From positions 1 through 7,515 of the forward strand of contig CAMOVY010000054.1 of NCBI GenBank assembly GCA_946627905.1: DNA of 7,515 nt, written 5' to 3'. The stretch comes from an uncultured Clostridia bacterium (lineage in GTDB: Bacteria; Bacillota; Clostridia; Christensenellales; Borkfalkiaceae). The notes under the pieces are model-generated. The model did no database searches and was not told where the DNA came from. It saw nothing but the letters and a program-made list of their open reading frames with translations. The first letter of the stretch is position 1, and every line of letters begins with the position of its first letter. The position numbers and the translations under genes are program-made. Shown here piece after piece: positions 1 through 6,911 of this stretch.

Positions 1-492
1 CACCCTGTCGTGAGAGTGCATAGTATCGCGCAGATTGTTTATCGCCCACAGCACCGTGTTTACCGCCGTATCGAACCCGATTGTATAATCGGTATAAGAT
101 AAATCGTTATCTATTGTTCCCGGAATACCGACGACTTTAATTCCGAAATTCTCCGACAGGTCTTTTGCGCCGCGGAAAGTACCGTCGCCGCCGATTACAA
201 CAAGCCCTTCGATGCCGTATGCCGCAAGCGCTTCCGCCGCGCGGCGCTGAACTTCTACGTCCTTGAATTCGGGACAGCGTGCCGTTCTTAAAAACGTGCC
301 GCCCTTATGAATCATATCGGAAACGGAACGCGTGCCGAGACGGGTTATTTCGCCTTTTATCAGCCCCGCATAGCCGCGTTCTACGCCGTAAATATCCATT
401 TTGTTGTTAAGCGCAGTTCTTACCACCGCCCTTATGCATGCGTTCATCCCCGGCGCGTCGCCGCCGCTTGTCAATACCGCTATTCTTTCCAT
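1..492 (-). CDS. pfkA: ATP-dependent 6-phosphofructokinase, N-terminal half (cut by window edge)
   Basis: Cytoplasmic glycolytic enzyme that phosphorylates fructose 6-phosphate to fructose 1,6-bisphosphate with ATP. I translated it by hand from the ATG at 492-490; the frame stays open for 164 codons to the left edge, about half of the usual ~320 residues. Visible motifs are the N-terminal nucleotide-binding loop LTSGGDAPGMN (residues 7-17), GGTFLRTARCPEF (64-76, with the phosphate-contacting Arg72), GGDGT (101-105) and the catalytic PGTIDND (124-130, with general base Asp128). The glycine in GGDG, where pyrophosphate-dependent enzymes have Asp, points to ATP as donor. The start is preceded by a modest AGGG site 6 nt upstream. 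The gene lies 91 nt downstream of dnaE, a common clostridial arrangement. The missing C-terminal half would carry most substrate and effector residues, so allosteric behaviour cannot be judged. Identity is very secure. Confidence 0.96.
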   Translation of the reverse strand, partial: MERIAVLTSGGDAPGMNACIRAVVRTALNNKMDIYGVERGYAGLIKGEITRLGTRSVSDMIHKGGTFLRTARCPEFKDVEVQRRAAEALAAYGIEGLVVIGGDGTFRGAKDLSENFGIKVVGIPGTIDNDLSYTDYTIGFDTAVNTVLWAINNLRDTMHSHDRV

Positions 493-538
493 AGTCTACC
501 CTGAAAAAAATTTATTCCGAATTTTTTTACCAAGAATT

Positions 539-567
539 ATTTTAACACATTGCCCGAATTTTGGCTA
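539..567 (-). promoter_or_regulatory. Candidate sigma-A promoter for pfkA
   Basis: Reading the minus strand, TAGCCA (567-562; 4 of 6 matches to TTGACA) and TAAAAT (544-539; 5 of 6 to TATAAT) are separated by exactly 17 nt. Transcription would begin near 532 and leave a leader of about 40 nt before the pfkA ATG. An A-tract, GTAAAAAAAT (576-567), lies directly upstream and overlaps the first base of the -35, resembling an UP element. The prediction is by eye in an AT-rich spacer, where chance matches are common. It would let pfkA be transcribed apart from dnaE. Confidence 0.35.
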
Positions 568-583
568 TTTTTTTACGGGCGTT

Positions 584-3500
584 TTACACTTTTTTCTTAA
601 AAAATACGATATTATTTTCCGAAAGTTCGCCGCGCAGTTCAAGGTTTAACCCTTCGCAGCGCCTGATAGAACAATGCGCGTCGTATTTTTTGCCGTCTAT
701 TGCCATATACACGGGTATATCGCCCGAATAAGACGCTAATATATCGAAAATCCTGTCGAGTTTTTCATCGTCCTTTTCGTCCAAAATAAGCGCCAAATAT
801 TCCTTTTCGCCGCTTGCAAGAGTTTCCGCTTTTTTAACTTCCATTTTGGAAATTTTATCGACGTTTACCGTCGCTGCGTTATCTTTAATGTGTATTCTGC
901 CCGAAATCTCCACAAGTTCGTCGTCGACAATCCACTCCCGTGCTTCCGACAAAGTTTTCGGGAATACCGTACACTCCACCGAACCGTCTAAATCTTCTAT
1001 CGTAATAAAGCCCATCGAACTGCCCGACTTTGTCATTATCTTTTCTATAGACGTGATTATGCCGCCGAAATACACCCTGTCCCCTTCTTTTACGGAAGTG
1101 AACGTGCGCTTTACCTGCGGTTCTTCACCGTCGGCTTCTATAATTTCTTCTTCATACTCGTCGAATTTTGCGGTAGAGAAATTGAACTTTTTAAACAGTT
1201 CTCTATAGTCGGATAAGGGGTGTCCCGTAATATACGCGCCGCACACTTCCTTTTCCTTTAACAGTTTGTACTTGGAATCGAATTCCGCTATATCGGGATA
1301 GTTAATCTCTAACCTGTCGAAATCTTTAAGCACCGTCTCGAACATAGAAATCTGGTTGCTTGATTTATCCTTATTCCTTTCCTGAACTCTGTCGAGATAA
1401 TCGGCAAACACTTCGATAAGTTGCGAACGCTTTTTACCCAGAGAATCGAACGCGCCCGCATATATCAGGTTTTCTATCATGCGCTTGTTGATATTAAAGC
1501 CTGCCGCGCGTTCAATAAAGTCTTCAAAACAGGCGAACTTGCCTTTAACGCGCCTGTCTTCTATTATGTCCGATATCAGCCCCACGCCAATATTCTTTAT
1601 CGCGCCCAGCCCGTAGCGGATTTTGCCGTCTTTTACCGAGAACAACGCTTCCGATTCGTTGATATCGGGCGGCAACATCTCTATACCTTCGCTACGCGCG
1701 TAAAAGGCGTAGTGCTTTACTTCGTCCGTCTTTGTAATGCGGTTATTTAAGATTGCCGTTAAAAATTCCGGTTCGTAATAGGTTTTAAGGTACGCCGTCT
1801 GGTAGGTTATGACCGAATACGCCGCGGCGTGCGACTTGTTGAACGCGTATTTTGCAAAGTCTTTCATCTGCGACCAAACGGTGCGCGCCACCTTTTCGGG
1901 CACGCCGCGCTTGATACAGCCGTCTATGGCGCGGCTTACCTTTCCGTGCGCGTCCACGGTTTCGGGCTTGCCGTTAATAAAGACTTCTTCTTCCTTTGCC
2001 ATCGCTTCGACTTTCTTTTTGCCCATCATACGGCGAACCATATCCGCCTGACCTAAAGTGTAGCCCGCAAGTTCCTGAACTATTCTCATAACCTGCTCCT
2101 GATACACTATACAGCCGTAAGTCTGCTCTAATATGGGCTTTAGCATAGGGTGCAAAAATACTATTTTATCGGGGTTGTGCTTACTCTCGACGAACTTCGG
2201 TATGGACTCCATAGGTCCCGGGCGGTATAAGGACACCGCCGCGATTATGTCTTCAAGGCAGTTGGGTTTTAAGTCTTTAAGGAACTTTTTGAACCCCGGG
2301 GATTCTATCTGGAATATTGCTTCGGTATTGCCGCTGGAAATAAGTTCGTAAACTTTAGGGTCGTCGTAGCACCTGTCCGAAAAGTCCACCGTCTTGCCGT
2401 AATTTTCTTTGACGTATTCCGTACAACGCTTGATATCGGACAAGTTGACAAGCCCCAAAAAGTCCATTTTAAGAAAGCCCAGATGCTCTAACTCCACGCC
2501 CGTGTACTGGCTGGTTATGTCTTCTACACCGCTAGTGCGCGAAAGCGGCATATGCTTTTCCAAAACATCGTGCCCGATTATAACCCCGCACGCGTGTATG
2601 CCGCTCTGACGGGGGGTGTCCTCTAAACGCATGGCGATATCGGCTACCCTTTTTATTTCGGGATTGCCGTTATACATCTCCACGAGTTCGGATACTGCAA
2701 AATGCTCCGCCGTCAAACCTTCTTTTTGCTCTTTTTCGCTCGGCGTATAAAACCCGAACACCTTTTGCAACACGTTAGGGCGCTTGATTTCAACTTCTTT
2801 GCCGAGTTTATTCTGCTTTACGGGGATTGCCTTGGTTATCTTGTCGCAGTCGGAATAGGATACGCCAAGCACCCTGCCCACGTCTTTTATGGCGTTTTTT
2901 GCCGCCATCGTGCCGAACGTTATTATTCTGCACACGTGGTCGTCGCCGTATTTTCTCCGCACGTAGTTTATAACTTCTTCACGCCGACTGTCTTCAAAGT
3001 CCACGTCGAAGTCGGGCGCGGAAACACGTTCGGCATTTAAAAAACGTTCGAAATATAAATCGTATTTCAACGGGTCTATATCGGTTATGCCTATTAAAAA
3101 AGCGACTATAGAACCCGCGCCGCTGCCGCGCCCCGGTCCAACCGAGATGCCCATATTACGGGCGGCGTTGATATAATCCCATACTATCAAAAAGTATTCT
3201 ACAAACCCCTGCTTTTCGATGACGGAAAGTTCGCTTTCTATTCTCTCCCTTATTGCGGGCGTTTCTTTGCCGTACTTTTCCGCTACGCCTTTATCTATGA
3301 GTTTTCGGAGATATACGATAGGCGTTTCGCCCGTATCGGGAATATATGTCGGGAACATATAATGCCCGTAGGTGAACTCGAAATTACACTTTTCGGCTAT
3401 TTCGATTGTCGTAGCAAGCGCGTCTAAATCGTTCGGGAAAAGTTCTGCCATCTCATCATAACTTTTAAGGTAATAATCGTCCGATGAAAAGCGCATACGC

Positions 3501-4240
3501 GACGGGTCGTCGAAACGGCTTTGCGTCTGCACGCAAAGTAGCACGTCGTGCGGAAGCGCGTCGCTTTTATCTATGTAATGCACGTCGTTGGTCGCAACCG
3601 TCTTTACGCCGTATTTTTTGGAATATGCGCGAAGGTACTGGTTGACTTCTAACTCTTCTTTTAAGCCGTGGTTTTGCATTTCGAGATAAAAGTCGTCTTT
3701 GAATACGTCTTTAAACCATGTTATTAAACTTTCAGCCTTTTCGTAATTGCCGTGCAAAATCGCCTGCGGAATATCCCCTGCAACGCACGCGGAAAGGCAG
3801 ATAAGCCCTTCGCTGTACTTTTTAAGCGTTTCCAAATCTATTCGCGGCTTATAATAAAATCCGTCGCAAAAAGCAATAGCGTTAAGCCGCGCTATGTTTT
3901 TATAGCCCTGTTCGTTTTTGACTAAAAGTATAAGGTGGCGGCGGTCTCTGTCGTCGCCGTTAGACGTAAACCGCGATTTCTGTTTCAAGTCGTCGCAAAC
4001 GTAAAATTCCGTACCGAATATGGGCTTTATGGTGTTTTTGCCCTGCTTTTTAGCCTTTTCGTTATAGGCTACGCACGCGTCGTAAAACGCCACCGCGCCG
4101 TACATATTGCCGTGGTCGGTCATAGCGATTGCGGGCATACCCATTTCCGCCGCTTTCTTTATCGCAAGCGGAATTGTCGCAAGCCCGTCTAAAAGACTGT
4201 ATTCGGTATGAAGATGTAAATGAACGAAAGGCTTTGTCAT
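584..4240 (-). CDS. dnaE: DNA polymerase III subunit alpha (DnaE, C-family polymerase)
   Basis: Replicative polymerase catalytic subunit, 1218 aa, near the family's usual 1100-1200. An N-terminal PHP domain (about 1-225) shows HLHLHTEYS (His9, His11), TDHGN (Asp42, His43), GTEFY (Glu78), His102, Cys152, His191 and ATNDVHY (Asp219, His221). The polymerase core has GPGRGSGAGS (368-377), PDFDVDF (409-415, catalytic Asp412 and Asp414) and MDFLGL (592-597, third catalytic Asp593). Fingers-type motifs follow: LYRPGPMESIP (671-681), VYQEQVM (712-718) and FAKYAFNKSHAAAYS (795-809). A helix-hairpin-helix region (about 878-945), a clamp-binding QISMF (963-967), an OB fold (about 1057-1130) and the usual small C-terminal domain complete it. 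The start is set by the MTKPFVHLHLHTEYS N-terminus and an AAGGA site 5 nt upstream. It follows whiA by 17 nt, so the two are probably co-transcribed. Whether a PolC is also present, as in most Bacillota, cannot be seen here. Confidence 0.98.
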   Translation of the reverse strand: MTKPFVHLHLHTEYSLLDGLATIPLAIKKAAEMGMPAIAMTDHGNMYGAVAFYDACVAYNEKAKKQGKNTIKPIFGTEFYVCDDLKQKSRFTSNGDDRDRRHLILLVKNEQGYKNIARLNAIAFCDGFYYKPRIDLETLKKYSEGLICLSACVAGDIPQAILHGNYEKAESLITWFKDVFKDDFYLEMQNHGLKEELEVNQYLRAYSKKYGVKTVATNDVHYIDKSDALPHDVLLCVQTQSRFDDPSRMRFSSDDYYLKSYDEMAELFPNDLDALATTIEIAEKCNFEFTYGHYMFPTYIPDTGETPIVYLRKLIDKGVAEKYGKETPAIRERIESELSVIEKQGFVEYFLIVWDYINAARNMGISVGPGRGSGAGSIVAFLIGITDIDPLKYDLYFERFLNAERVSAPDFDVDFEDSRREEVINYVRRKYGDDHVCRIITFGTMAAKNAIKDVGRVLGVSYSDCDKITKAIPVKQNKLGKEVEIKRPNVLQKVFGFYTPSEKEQKEGLTAEHFAVSELVEMYNGNPEIKRVADIAMRLEDTPRQSGIHACGVIIGHDVLEKHMPLSRTSGVEDITSQYTGVELEHLGFLKMDFLGLVNLSDIKRCTEYVKENYGKTVDFSDRCYDDPKVYELISSGNTEAIFQIESPGFKKFLKDLKPNCLEDIIAAVSLYRPGPMESIPKFVESKHNPDKIVFLHPMLKPILEQTYGCIVYQEQVMRIVQELAGYTLGQADMVRRMMGKKKVEAMAKEEEVFINGKPETVDAHGKVSRAIDGCIKRGVPEKVARTVWSQMKDFAKYAFNKSHAAAYSVITYQTAYLKTYYEPEFLTAILNNRITKTDEVKHYAFYARSEGIEMLPPDINESEALFSVKDGKIRYGLGAIKNIGVGLISDIIEDRRVKGKFACFEDFIERAAGFNINKRMIENLIYAGAFDSLGKKRSQLIEVFADYLDRVQERNKDKSSNQISMFETVLKDFDRLEINYPDIAEFDSKYKLLKEKEVCGAYITGHPLSDYRELFKKFNFSTAKFDEYEEEIIEADGEEPQVKRTFTSVKEGDRVYFGGIITSIEKIMTKSGSSMGFITIEDLDGSVECTVFPKTLSEAREWIVDDELVEISGRIHIKDNAATVNVDKISKMEVKKAETLASGEKEYLALILDEKDDEKLDRIFDILASYSGDIPVYMAIDGKKYDAHCSIRRCEGLNLELRGELSENNIVFFKKKV

Positions 4241-4245
4241 AATTA

Positions 4246-4250
4246 TCCTT
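4246..4250 (-). promoter_or_regulatory. Ribosome binding site of dnaE
   Basis: AAGGA on the minus strand, 5 nt before the dnaE ATG (4240-4238). It fills most of the 17-nt gap after the whiA stop codon and supports the chosen dnaE start. The gap leaves no room for a separate promoter, so dnaE probably depends on upstream transcription or on a promoter inside whiA. Confidence 0.75.
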
Positions 4251-4257
4251 GTAATTT

Positions 4258-5211
4258 TTACTTCGTCTTTGTATTCGCGGCGATTTCCGCGATTTTACGT
4301 AATCTGTGGTTTAAACAACTTTTGGTTATAGAAAGTCTTTCGGCAAGTTCCGAAAGGGTGTCGTCCGCATACTCTTTGCGCGCGATTGCCGTCGCTTTGA
4401 GCTCAGGGCGTAATGCGTCAAGTCCGCGCGAGTTTTCAATAGTTTCGATGGCGCGGATTATTTTCTCCTGCGCTTCTATCTGGCGGTTAACGTTGCCCAA
4501 ATCGCAATTTTTGCGGCGGTTAGACACGTTCAATATTTCCCGCGCTATCATTACGTCGGTAAGTTTCAATACCGAAACGGGCGCGGGCAGAAAGGCGATA
4601 AAATCCTTTATTTCTTCCGCGCTCTTTATATACAGCACGAAACTGTCTTTACGCCGCGTTATATTGCTTTTTATGCCGCGGCGGAAAAGTTCCGCACTCG
4701 TCAGTTCCGCCGTCGTCGCGTGCGAAAAACAAAGTTCCAGATGATAACCCGTTTTTGCCGCATCGTCGCCGCTTGGAACGGTACAACTGCCCGTACTTAC
4801 GAAAAGTCCGCGTATAAACGCCCTGAAACAGCACTCCCGCTTTGTAATGTCGCCGAAAAAACCCGAAACTTCGCTTCCGCCGTCCGCCGCGTCCTTTAAT
4901 ATGCCGAGTTCAAACAGCGCCTTATCCGCTTCCGCTCCGGTGATGATTATTTCAAAAATTTCCCTGCGGTTAAGCCTGTCTTCCGCAACGGAAATTTCCC
5001 TTATATCGAACCCGAACACGTCGCCCATAAGTTCCGAAACGGCGATTGCGCGCTTTTCCCCCGCGATTTTAAAGGACAGCCCGTAGCCGTCTTCGCTCTC
5101 GAACAGTACGCCGTTGCCGCGCACTATTCCCGCTAAAAACGCTTTTTTACAATGCTCTTCCTTTAAGGGCTTTGAAAAAATTTCTTCCTTTACGGTTTCG
5201 CCGAAATTCAT
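4258..5211 (-). CDS. whiA: DNA-binding protein WhiA (sporulation/division regulator)
   Basis: WhiA-family protein, 317 aa, the usual length. Known members combine a degenerate homing-endonuclease (LAGLIDADG-like) fold without nuclease function and a C-terminal helix-turn-helix. In Streptomyces WhiA activates sporulation genes; in Bacillus it binds DNA and influences cell division and chromosome segregation. Visible here are the N-terminal MNFGETVKEEI, AFLAGIVRGNGVL (24-36), KRECCFRAFIRGLFVSTGS (124-142), the GYHLEL strand (155-160), RRKNCDLGNVNRQIEAQ (232-248), the linker GLDALRPEL (263-271) and the HTH LSELAERLSITKSCLNHRLRKI (286-307, split here only by position). The ATG overlaps the PHP stop as ATGA, so translation is probably coupled; the only SD-like sequence is G-rich (AAGGGGG, 5222-5228) and poorly spaced. 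The HTH loop appears about three residues shorter than in Bacillus. Identity is secure; target genes in this organism are unknown. Confidence 0.94.
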   Translation of the reverse strand: MNFGETVKEEIFSKPLKEEHCKKAFLAGIVRGNGVLFESEDGYGLSFKIAGEKRAIAVSELMGDVFGFDIREISVAEDRLNRREIFEIIITGAEADKALFELGILKDAADGGSEVSGFFGDITKRECCFRAFIRGLFVSTGSCTVPSGDDAAKTGYHLELCFSHATTAELTSAELFRRGIKSNITRRKDSFVLYIKSAEEIKDFIAFLPAPVSVLKLTDVMIAREILNVSNRRKNCDLGNVNRQIEAQEKIIRAIETIENSRGLDALRPELKATAIARKEYADDTLSELAERLSITKSCLNHRLRKIAEIAANTKTK

Positions 5212-5987
5212 CGCCCCGCCGCCCCCTTAAATTCCGTAAAGCGGAATTTCGGTAGTCTGCCGTCGATATTATCTATGCGGCTTTTGTCTATATCTACTCT
5301 CTCAAGCATCTTTTTAACGAGCGAAATTTCGCCCACCCTATCGGTTGAGTGCGCGTCCGAACTTACTATAAACCGCGCGTCGGTCTTTGCGACTTTATAC
5401 AATTCGTCGTCGGTCATATGCACTTTTTTGGCGTTAAGTTCTATGTACGTGCCGTAGTCCGCCGCCGCTTTGGCAACTTCCGCCACGTCCGCAAAACAGT
5501 AAAAATTAAGGTGCGTAATGGCGTCCACGGGGCGGGTTTTGATAACGTTGATAAAGGTTTTCGTGTTGGTTTTTACAAGCGACGCGGACGGCTTGTCCTT
5601 TTTTAAGTACGCGGTAAGCATATTAGGCGTAAACAACTTAAAAAACGCCGTCGGGTGAAACAGCACGAATTTATGAAACCCCGCCAAAAACAAATCGAAT
5701 TCGTCGTATCTTTTTTCCGTTAAATCGGTAGCGCCGTCAAGCCCTATTATGTTGGATTCTATCCCGAGATAGGTTTTTACACCTAACTCCTTTTCCGCCT
5801 TGGTGCAAAGTTCGCGCATTACGGGTATTTTTCTTGCCCGAAGCCCAAAAGCGGGATGAGAAAAGCCGTGGTCGGTTATTCCTATTTCCTTAAGCCCCGC
5901 GTCAAGCGCCGCCTTAACGTTATCGTATATCGTCCCCTTCCCGTGAGAAAACACGGTATGGGTATGGTAATCTGCCGTAAGTCGCAT
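5208..5987 (-). CDS. PHP-domain metal-dependent phosphoesterase (YcdX/histidinol-phosphatase-like)
   Basis: Stand-alone PHP protein of 259 aa, cytoplasmic with no signal peptide or membrane segment. PHP proteins bind a tri-metal centre and hydrolyse phosphoesters. The expected ligands are present: DYHTHT (His8, His10), SHGKG (His15), ITDHG (Asp39, His40), GIESNI (Glu77), GFHKF (His105), ITHLNFY (His159) and SSDAHSTDRVGE (Asp211, His213). It should therefore be an active enzyme. The frame remains open 51 codons further upstream, but that stretch lies inside murB and reads as an Arg-rich non-conserved tail. The ATG at 5987-5985 directly precedes the HTHT motif, has AGGAG 7 nt upstream and overlaps the murB TGA by one base, so it is the better start. 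The substrate is unknown: histidinol phosphate is only one possibility, and no his genes are nearby. The same gene commonly follows murB in Clostridia. Family assignment is firm; function is not. Confidence 0.9.
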   Translation of the reverse strand: MRLTADYHTHTVFSHGKGTIYDNVKAALDAGLKEIGITDHGFSHPAFGLRARKIPVMRELCTKAEKELGVKTYLGIESNIIGLDGATDLTEKRYDEFDLFLAGFHKFVLFHPTAFFKLFTPNMLTAYLKKDKPSASLVKTNTKTFINVIKTRPVDAITHLNFYCFADVAEVAKAAADYGTYIELNAKKVHMTDDELYKVAKTDARFIVSSDAHSTDRVGEISLVKKMLERVDIDKSRIDNIDGRLPKFRFTEFKGAAGR

Positions 5988-6868
5988 CAGAACTCTCCTA
6001 AATACTCCACTTCTTCTTTTAAGCGTACGCCGAATTTGCGAAAAACAACCGTCTTTATTTTGGCAATAAGGTCGTACACGTCGCGCGAAGTAGCACCGCT
6101 TTCGGTAATAATAAAATTCGCGTGTTTTTCGGAAACGCACGCGCCGCCGACCGTAATGCCTTTAAGCCCCGCCTTTTCTATAAGCCGCCCCGCAAAGTCG
6201 CCCGCGGGGTTTTTAAAAACCGAACCGCACGTTCTGCCGCTCGGTTGACGTTTCCGTCTCGCCCCGCAAAAATCGTTTTTTATAAGCGTTTTTCGCTTGG
6301 GAAAACGGAATTTCGCCGAAACGATAAATTCACCGTTATCTTTAAAAGCGCTGGTTCTGTAGCCGAAGCCGCACTCCGACTTTTTGCGCCGCACCGTTTC
6401 CCCGCCCGACACGCAAGTTATCTCGCTTACGTAGTCGGACATCGAATATCCGAACGCGCCCGCGTTCATAGTCAGCGCGCCGCCCACCGTCGCGGGGATG
6501 CCGACAAGCCCTTCCGCACCCGTGCGCCCGCAACCCGAAACGAAATTTACGAATTTGCCGAGCGGCGTGCCGCACAGCGCGATTATTTCACCTTTATCGA
6601 GCAGTACCCCGCAAAGATTTTTGGTACGGACGATAAGTCCGTTATAGCCGTTATCTGACACTAAAAGGTTAGTGCCGTTGCCTATTATTTTATACGGTAT
6701 GCCCGATTTTAACGCAACATTTATGCACTCTATTACGGCGTGCGCGCTGTCGGGACAAACGTAATATCTTGCGTTGCCGCCGACAAAAAGCGAAGTTTTA
6801 TCGGACATATTTTCGTTTTCCGTGAAGTGTATATCGGGTATTTGCCTGAAAAGTTCGACTATGCCCAT
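5987..6868 (-). CDS. murB: UDP-N-acetylenolpyruvoylglucosamine reductase (type II MurB)
   Basis: Cytoplasmic flavoenzyme that uses NADPH to reduce UDP-GlcNAc-enolpyruvate to UDP-MurNAc, the second committed step of peptidoglycan synthesis. Length is 293 aa, typical of the shorter type II form found in Gram-positives. FAD-binding motifs are TSLFVGGNARYY (25-36), IGNGTNLLVSD (62-72) and GAEGLVGIPATVGGALTMNAG (117-137, positions only beyond the first part). The active site shows CGFGYRTSAF (166-175, Tyr170 and Arg171), the proton-donor Ser216 in CGSVFKNPAG (214-223) and Glu286 in EEVEYLG. GGACVSEKHANFII (241-254) is also characteristic. The ATG at 6868-6866 has a strong AAGGAG 4 nt upstream; Met21 is a less likely start. 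Two small departures from consensus are GIPATVGG for GIPGTVGG and GTNLL for GSNLL, both conservative. It heads the tightly packed murB-PHP-whiA-dnaE run. Confidence 0.96.
   Translation of the reverse strand: MGIVELFRQIPDIHFTENENMSDKTSLFVGGNARYYVCPDSAHAVIECINVALKSGIPYKIIGNGTNLLVSDNGYNGLIVRTKNLCGVLLDKGEIIALCGTPLGKFVNFVSGCGRTGAEGLVGIPATVGGALTMNAGAFGYSMSDYVSEITCVSGGETVRRKKSECGFGYRTSAFKDNGEFIVSAKFRFPKRKTLIKNDFCGARRKRQPSGRTCGSVFKNPAGDFAGRLIEKAGLKGITVGGACVSEKHANFIITESGATSRDVYDLIAKIKTVVFRKFGVRLKEEVEYLGEF
5995..5999 (-). promoter_or_regulatory. Ribosome binding site that fixes the PHP gene start
   Basis: AGGAG on the minus strand lies inside the last codons of murB, 7 nt before the ATG at 5987-5985. 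It decides between this ATG and a longer open frame starting at 6140 that has no comparable site placed to support it and would lie wholly in murB. Confidence 0.75.
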
Positions 6869-6872
6869 ATAT

Positions 6873-6878
6873 CTCCTT
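6873..6878 (-). promoter_or_regulatory. Ribosome binding site of murB
   Basis: AAGGAG on the minus strand, 4 nt before the murB ATG. It is the strongest Shine-Dalgarno match in the window and supports the first Met over Met21. Confidence 0.8.
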
Positions 6879-6882
6879 TTAT

Positions 6883-6911
6883 ATTTTACTATATTTAAAA
6901 CTATTTTTCAA
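6883..6911 (-). promoter_or_regulatory. Weak candidate promoter in the 47-nt gap before murB
   Basis: On the minus strand TTGAAA (6911-6906, 5 of 6 to consensus) and TAAAAT (6888-6883, 5 of 6) are separated by exactly 17 nt. The sequence match is good, but initiation would fall near 6876, inside the murB ribosome binding site, giving an almost leaderless message. The gap is very AT-rich, so the match may be chance. No hairpin terminator is visible between the upstream gene and murB, so read-through is also possible. Confidence 0.25.

Noticed and set aside
1..164. Possible pyrophosphate-dependent phosphofructokinase
   Set aside because: The donor-site motif is GGDGT, not the GGDDT typical of pyrophosphate-dependent enzymes.
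307..504. Plus-strand small open frame opposite the pfkA start
   Set aside because: Antisense to the highly conserved PfkA N-terminus; the peptide has no features of its own.
552..580. Intrinsic terminator after dnaE
   Set aside because: The inverted arms are only 5 bp with a 19-nt loop, and on the minus strand they are followed by AATGTG and not by a T run.
846..1208. Plus-strand open frame of 120 codons opposite the dnaE 3' region
   Set aside because: Ser/Ile-rich mirror of the OB-fold coding sequence of dnaE, with no independent support.
4220..4744. Plus-strand open frame of 174 codons opposite whiA
   Set aside because: Antisense to well-conserved whiA and the dnaE start, Ser-rich, with no family features and no supporting ribosome binding site noted.
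5988..6140. Longer form of the PHP protein with 51 extra N-terminal residues
   Set aside because: The extension lies wholly within murB, is Arg-rich without family similarity, and the internal ATG has a good ribosome binding site and leads straight into the conserved HTHT motif.
6122..6658. Plus-strand open frame of 178 codons opposite murB
   Set aside because: It is antisense to a clearly real gene, has low-complexity Arg/Ala-rich composition and no recognisable domain; it is a shadow of murB codon use.
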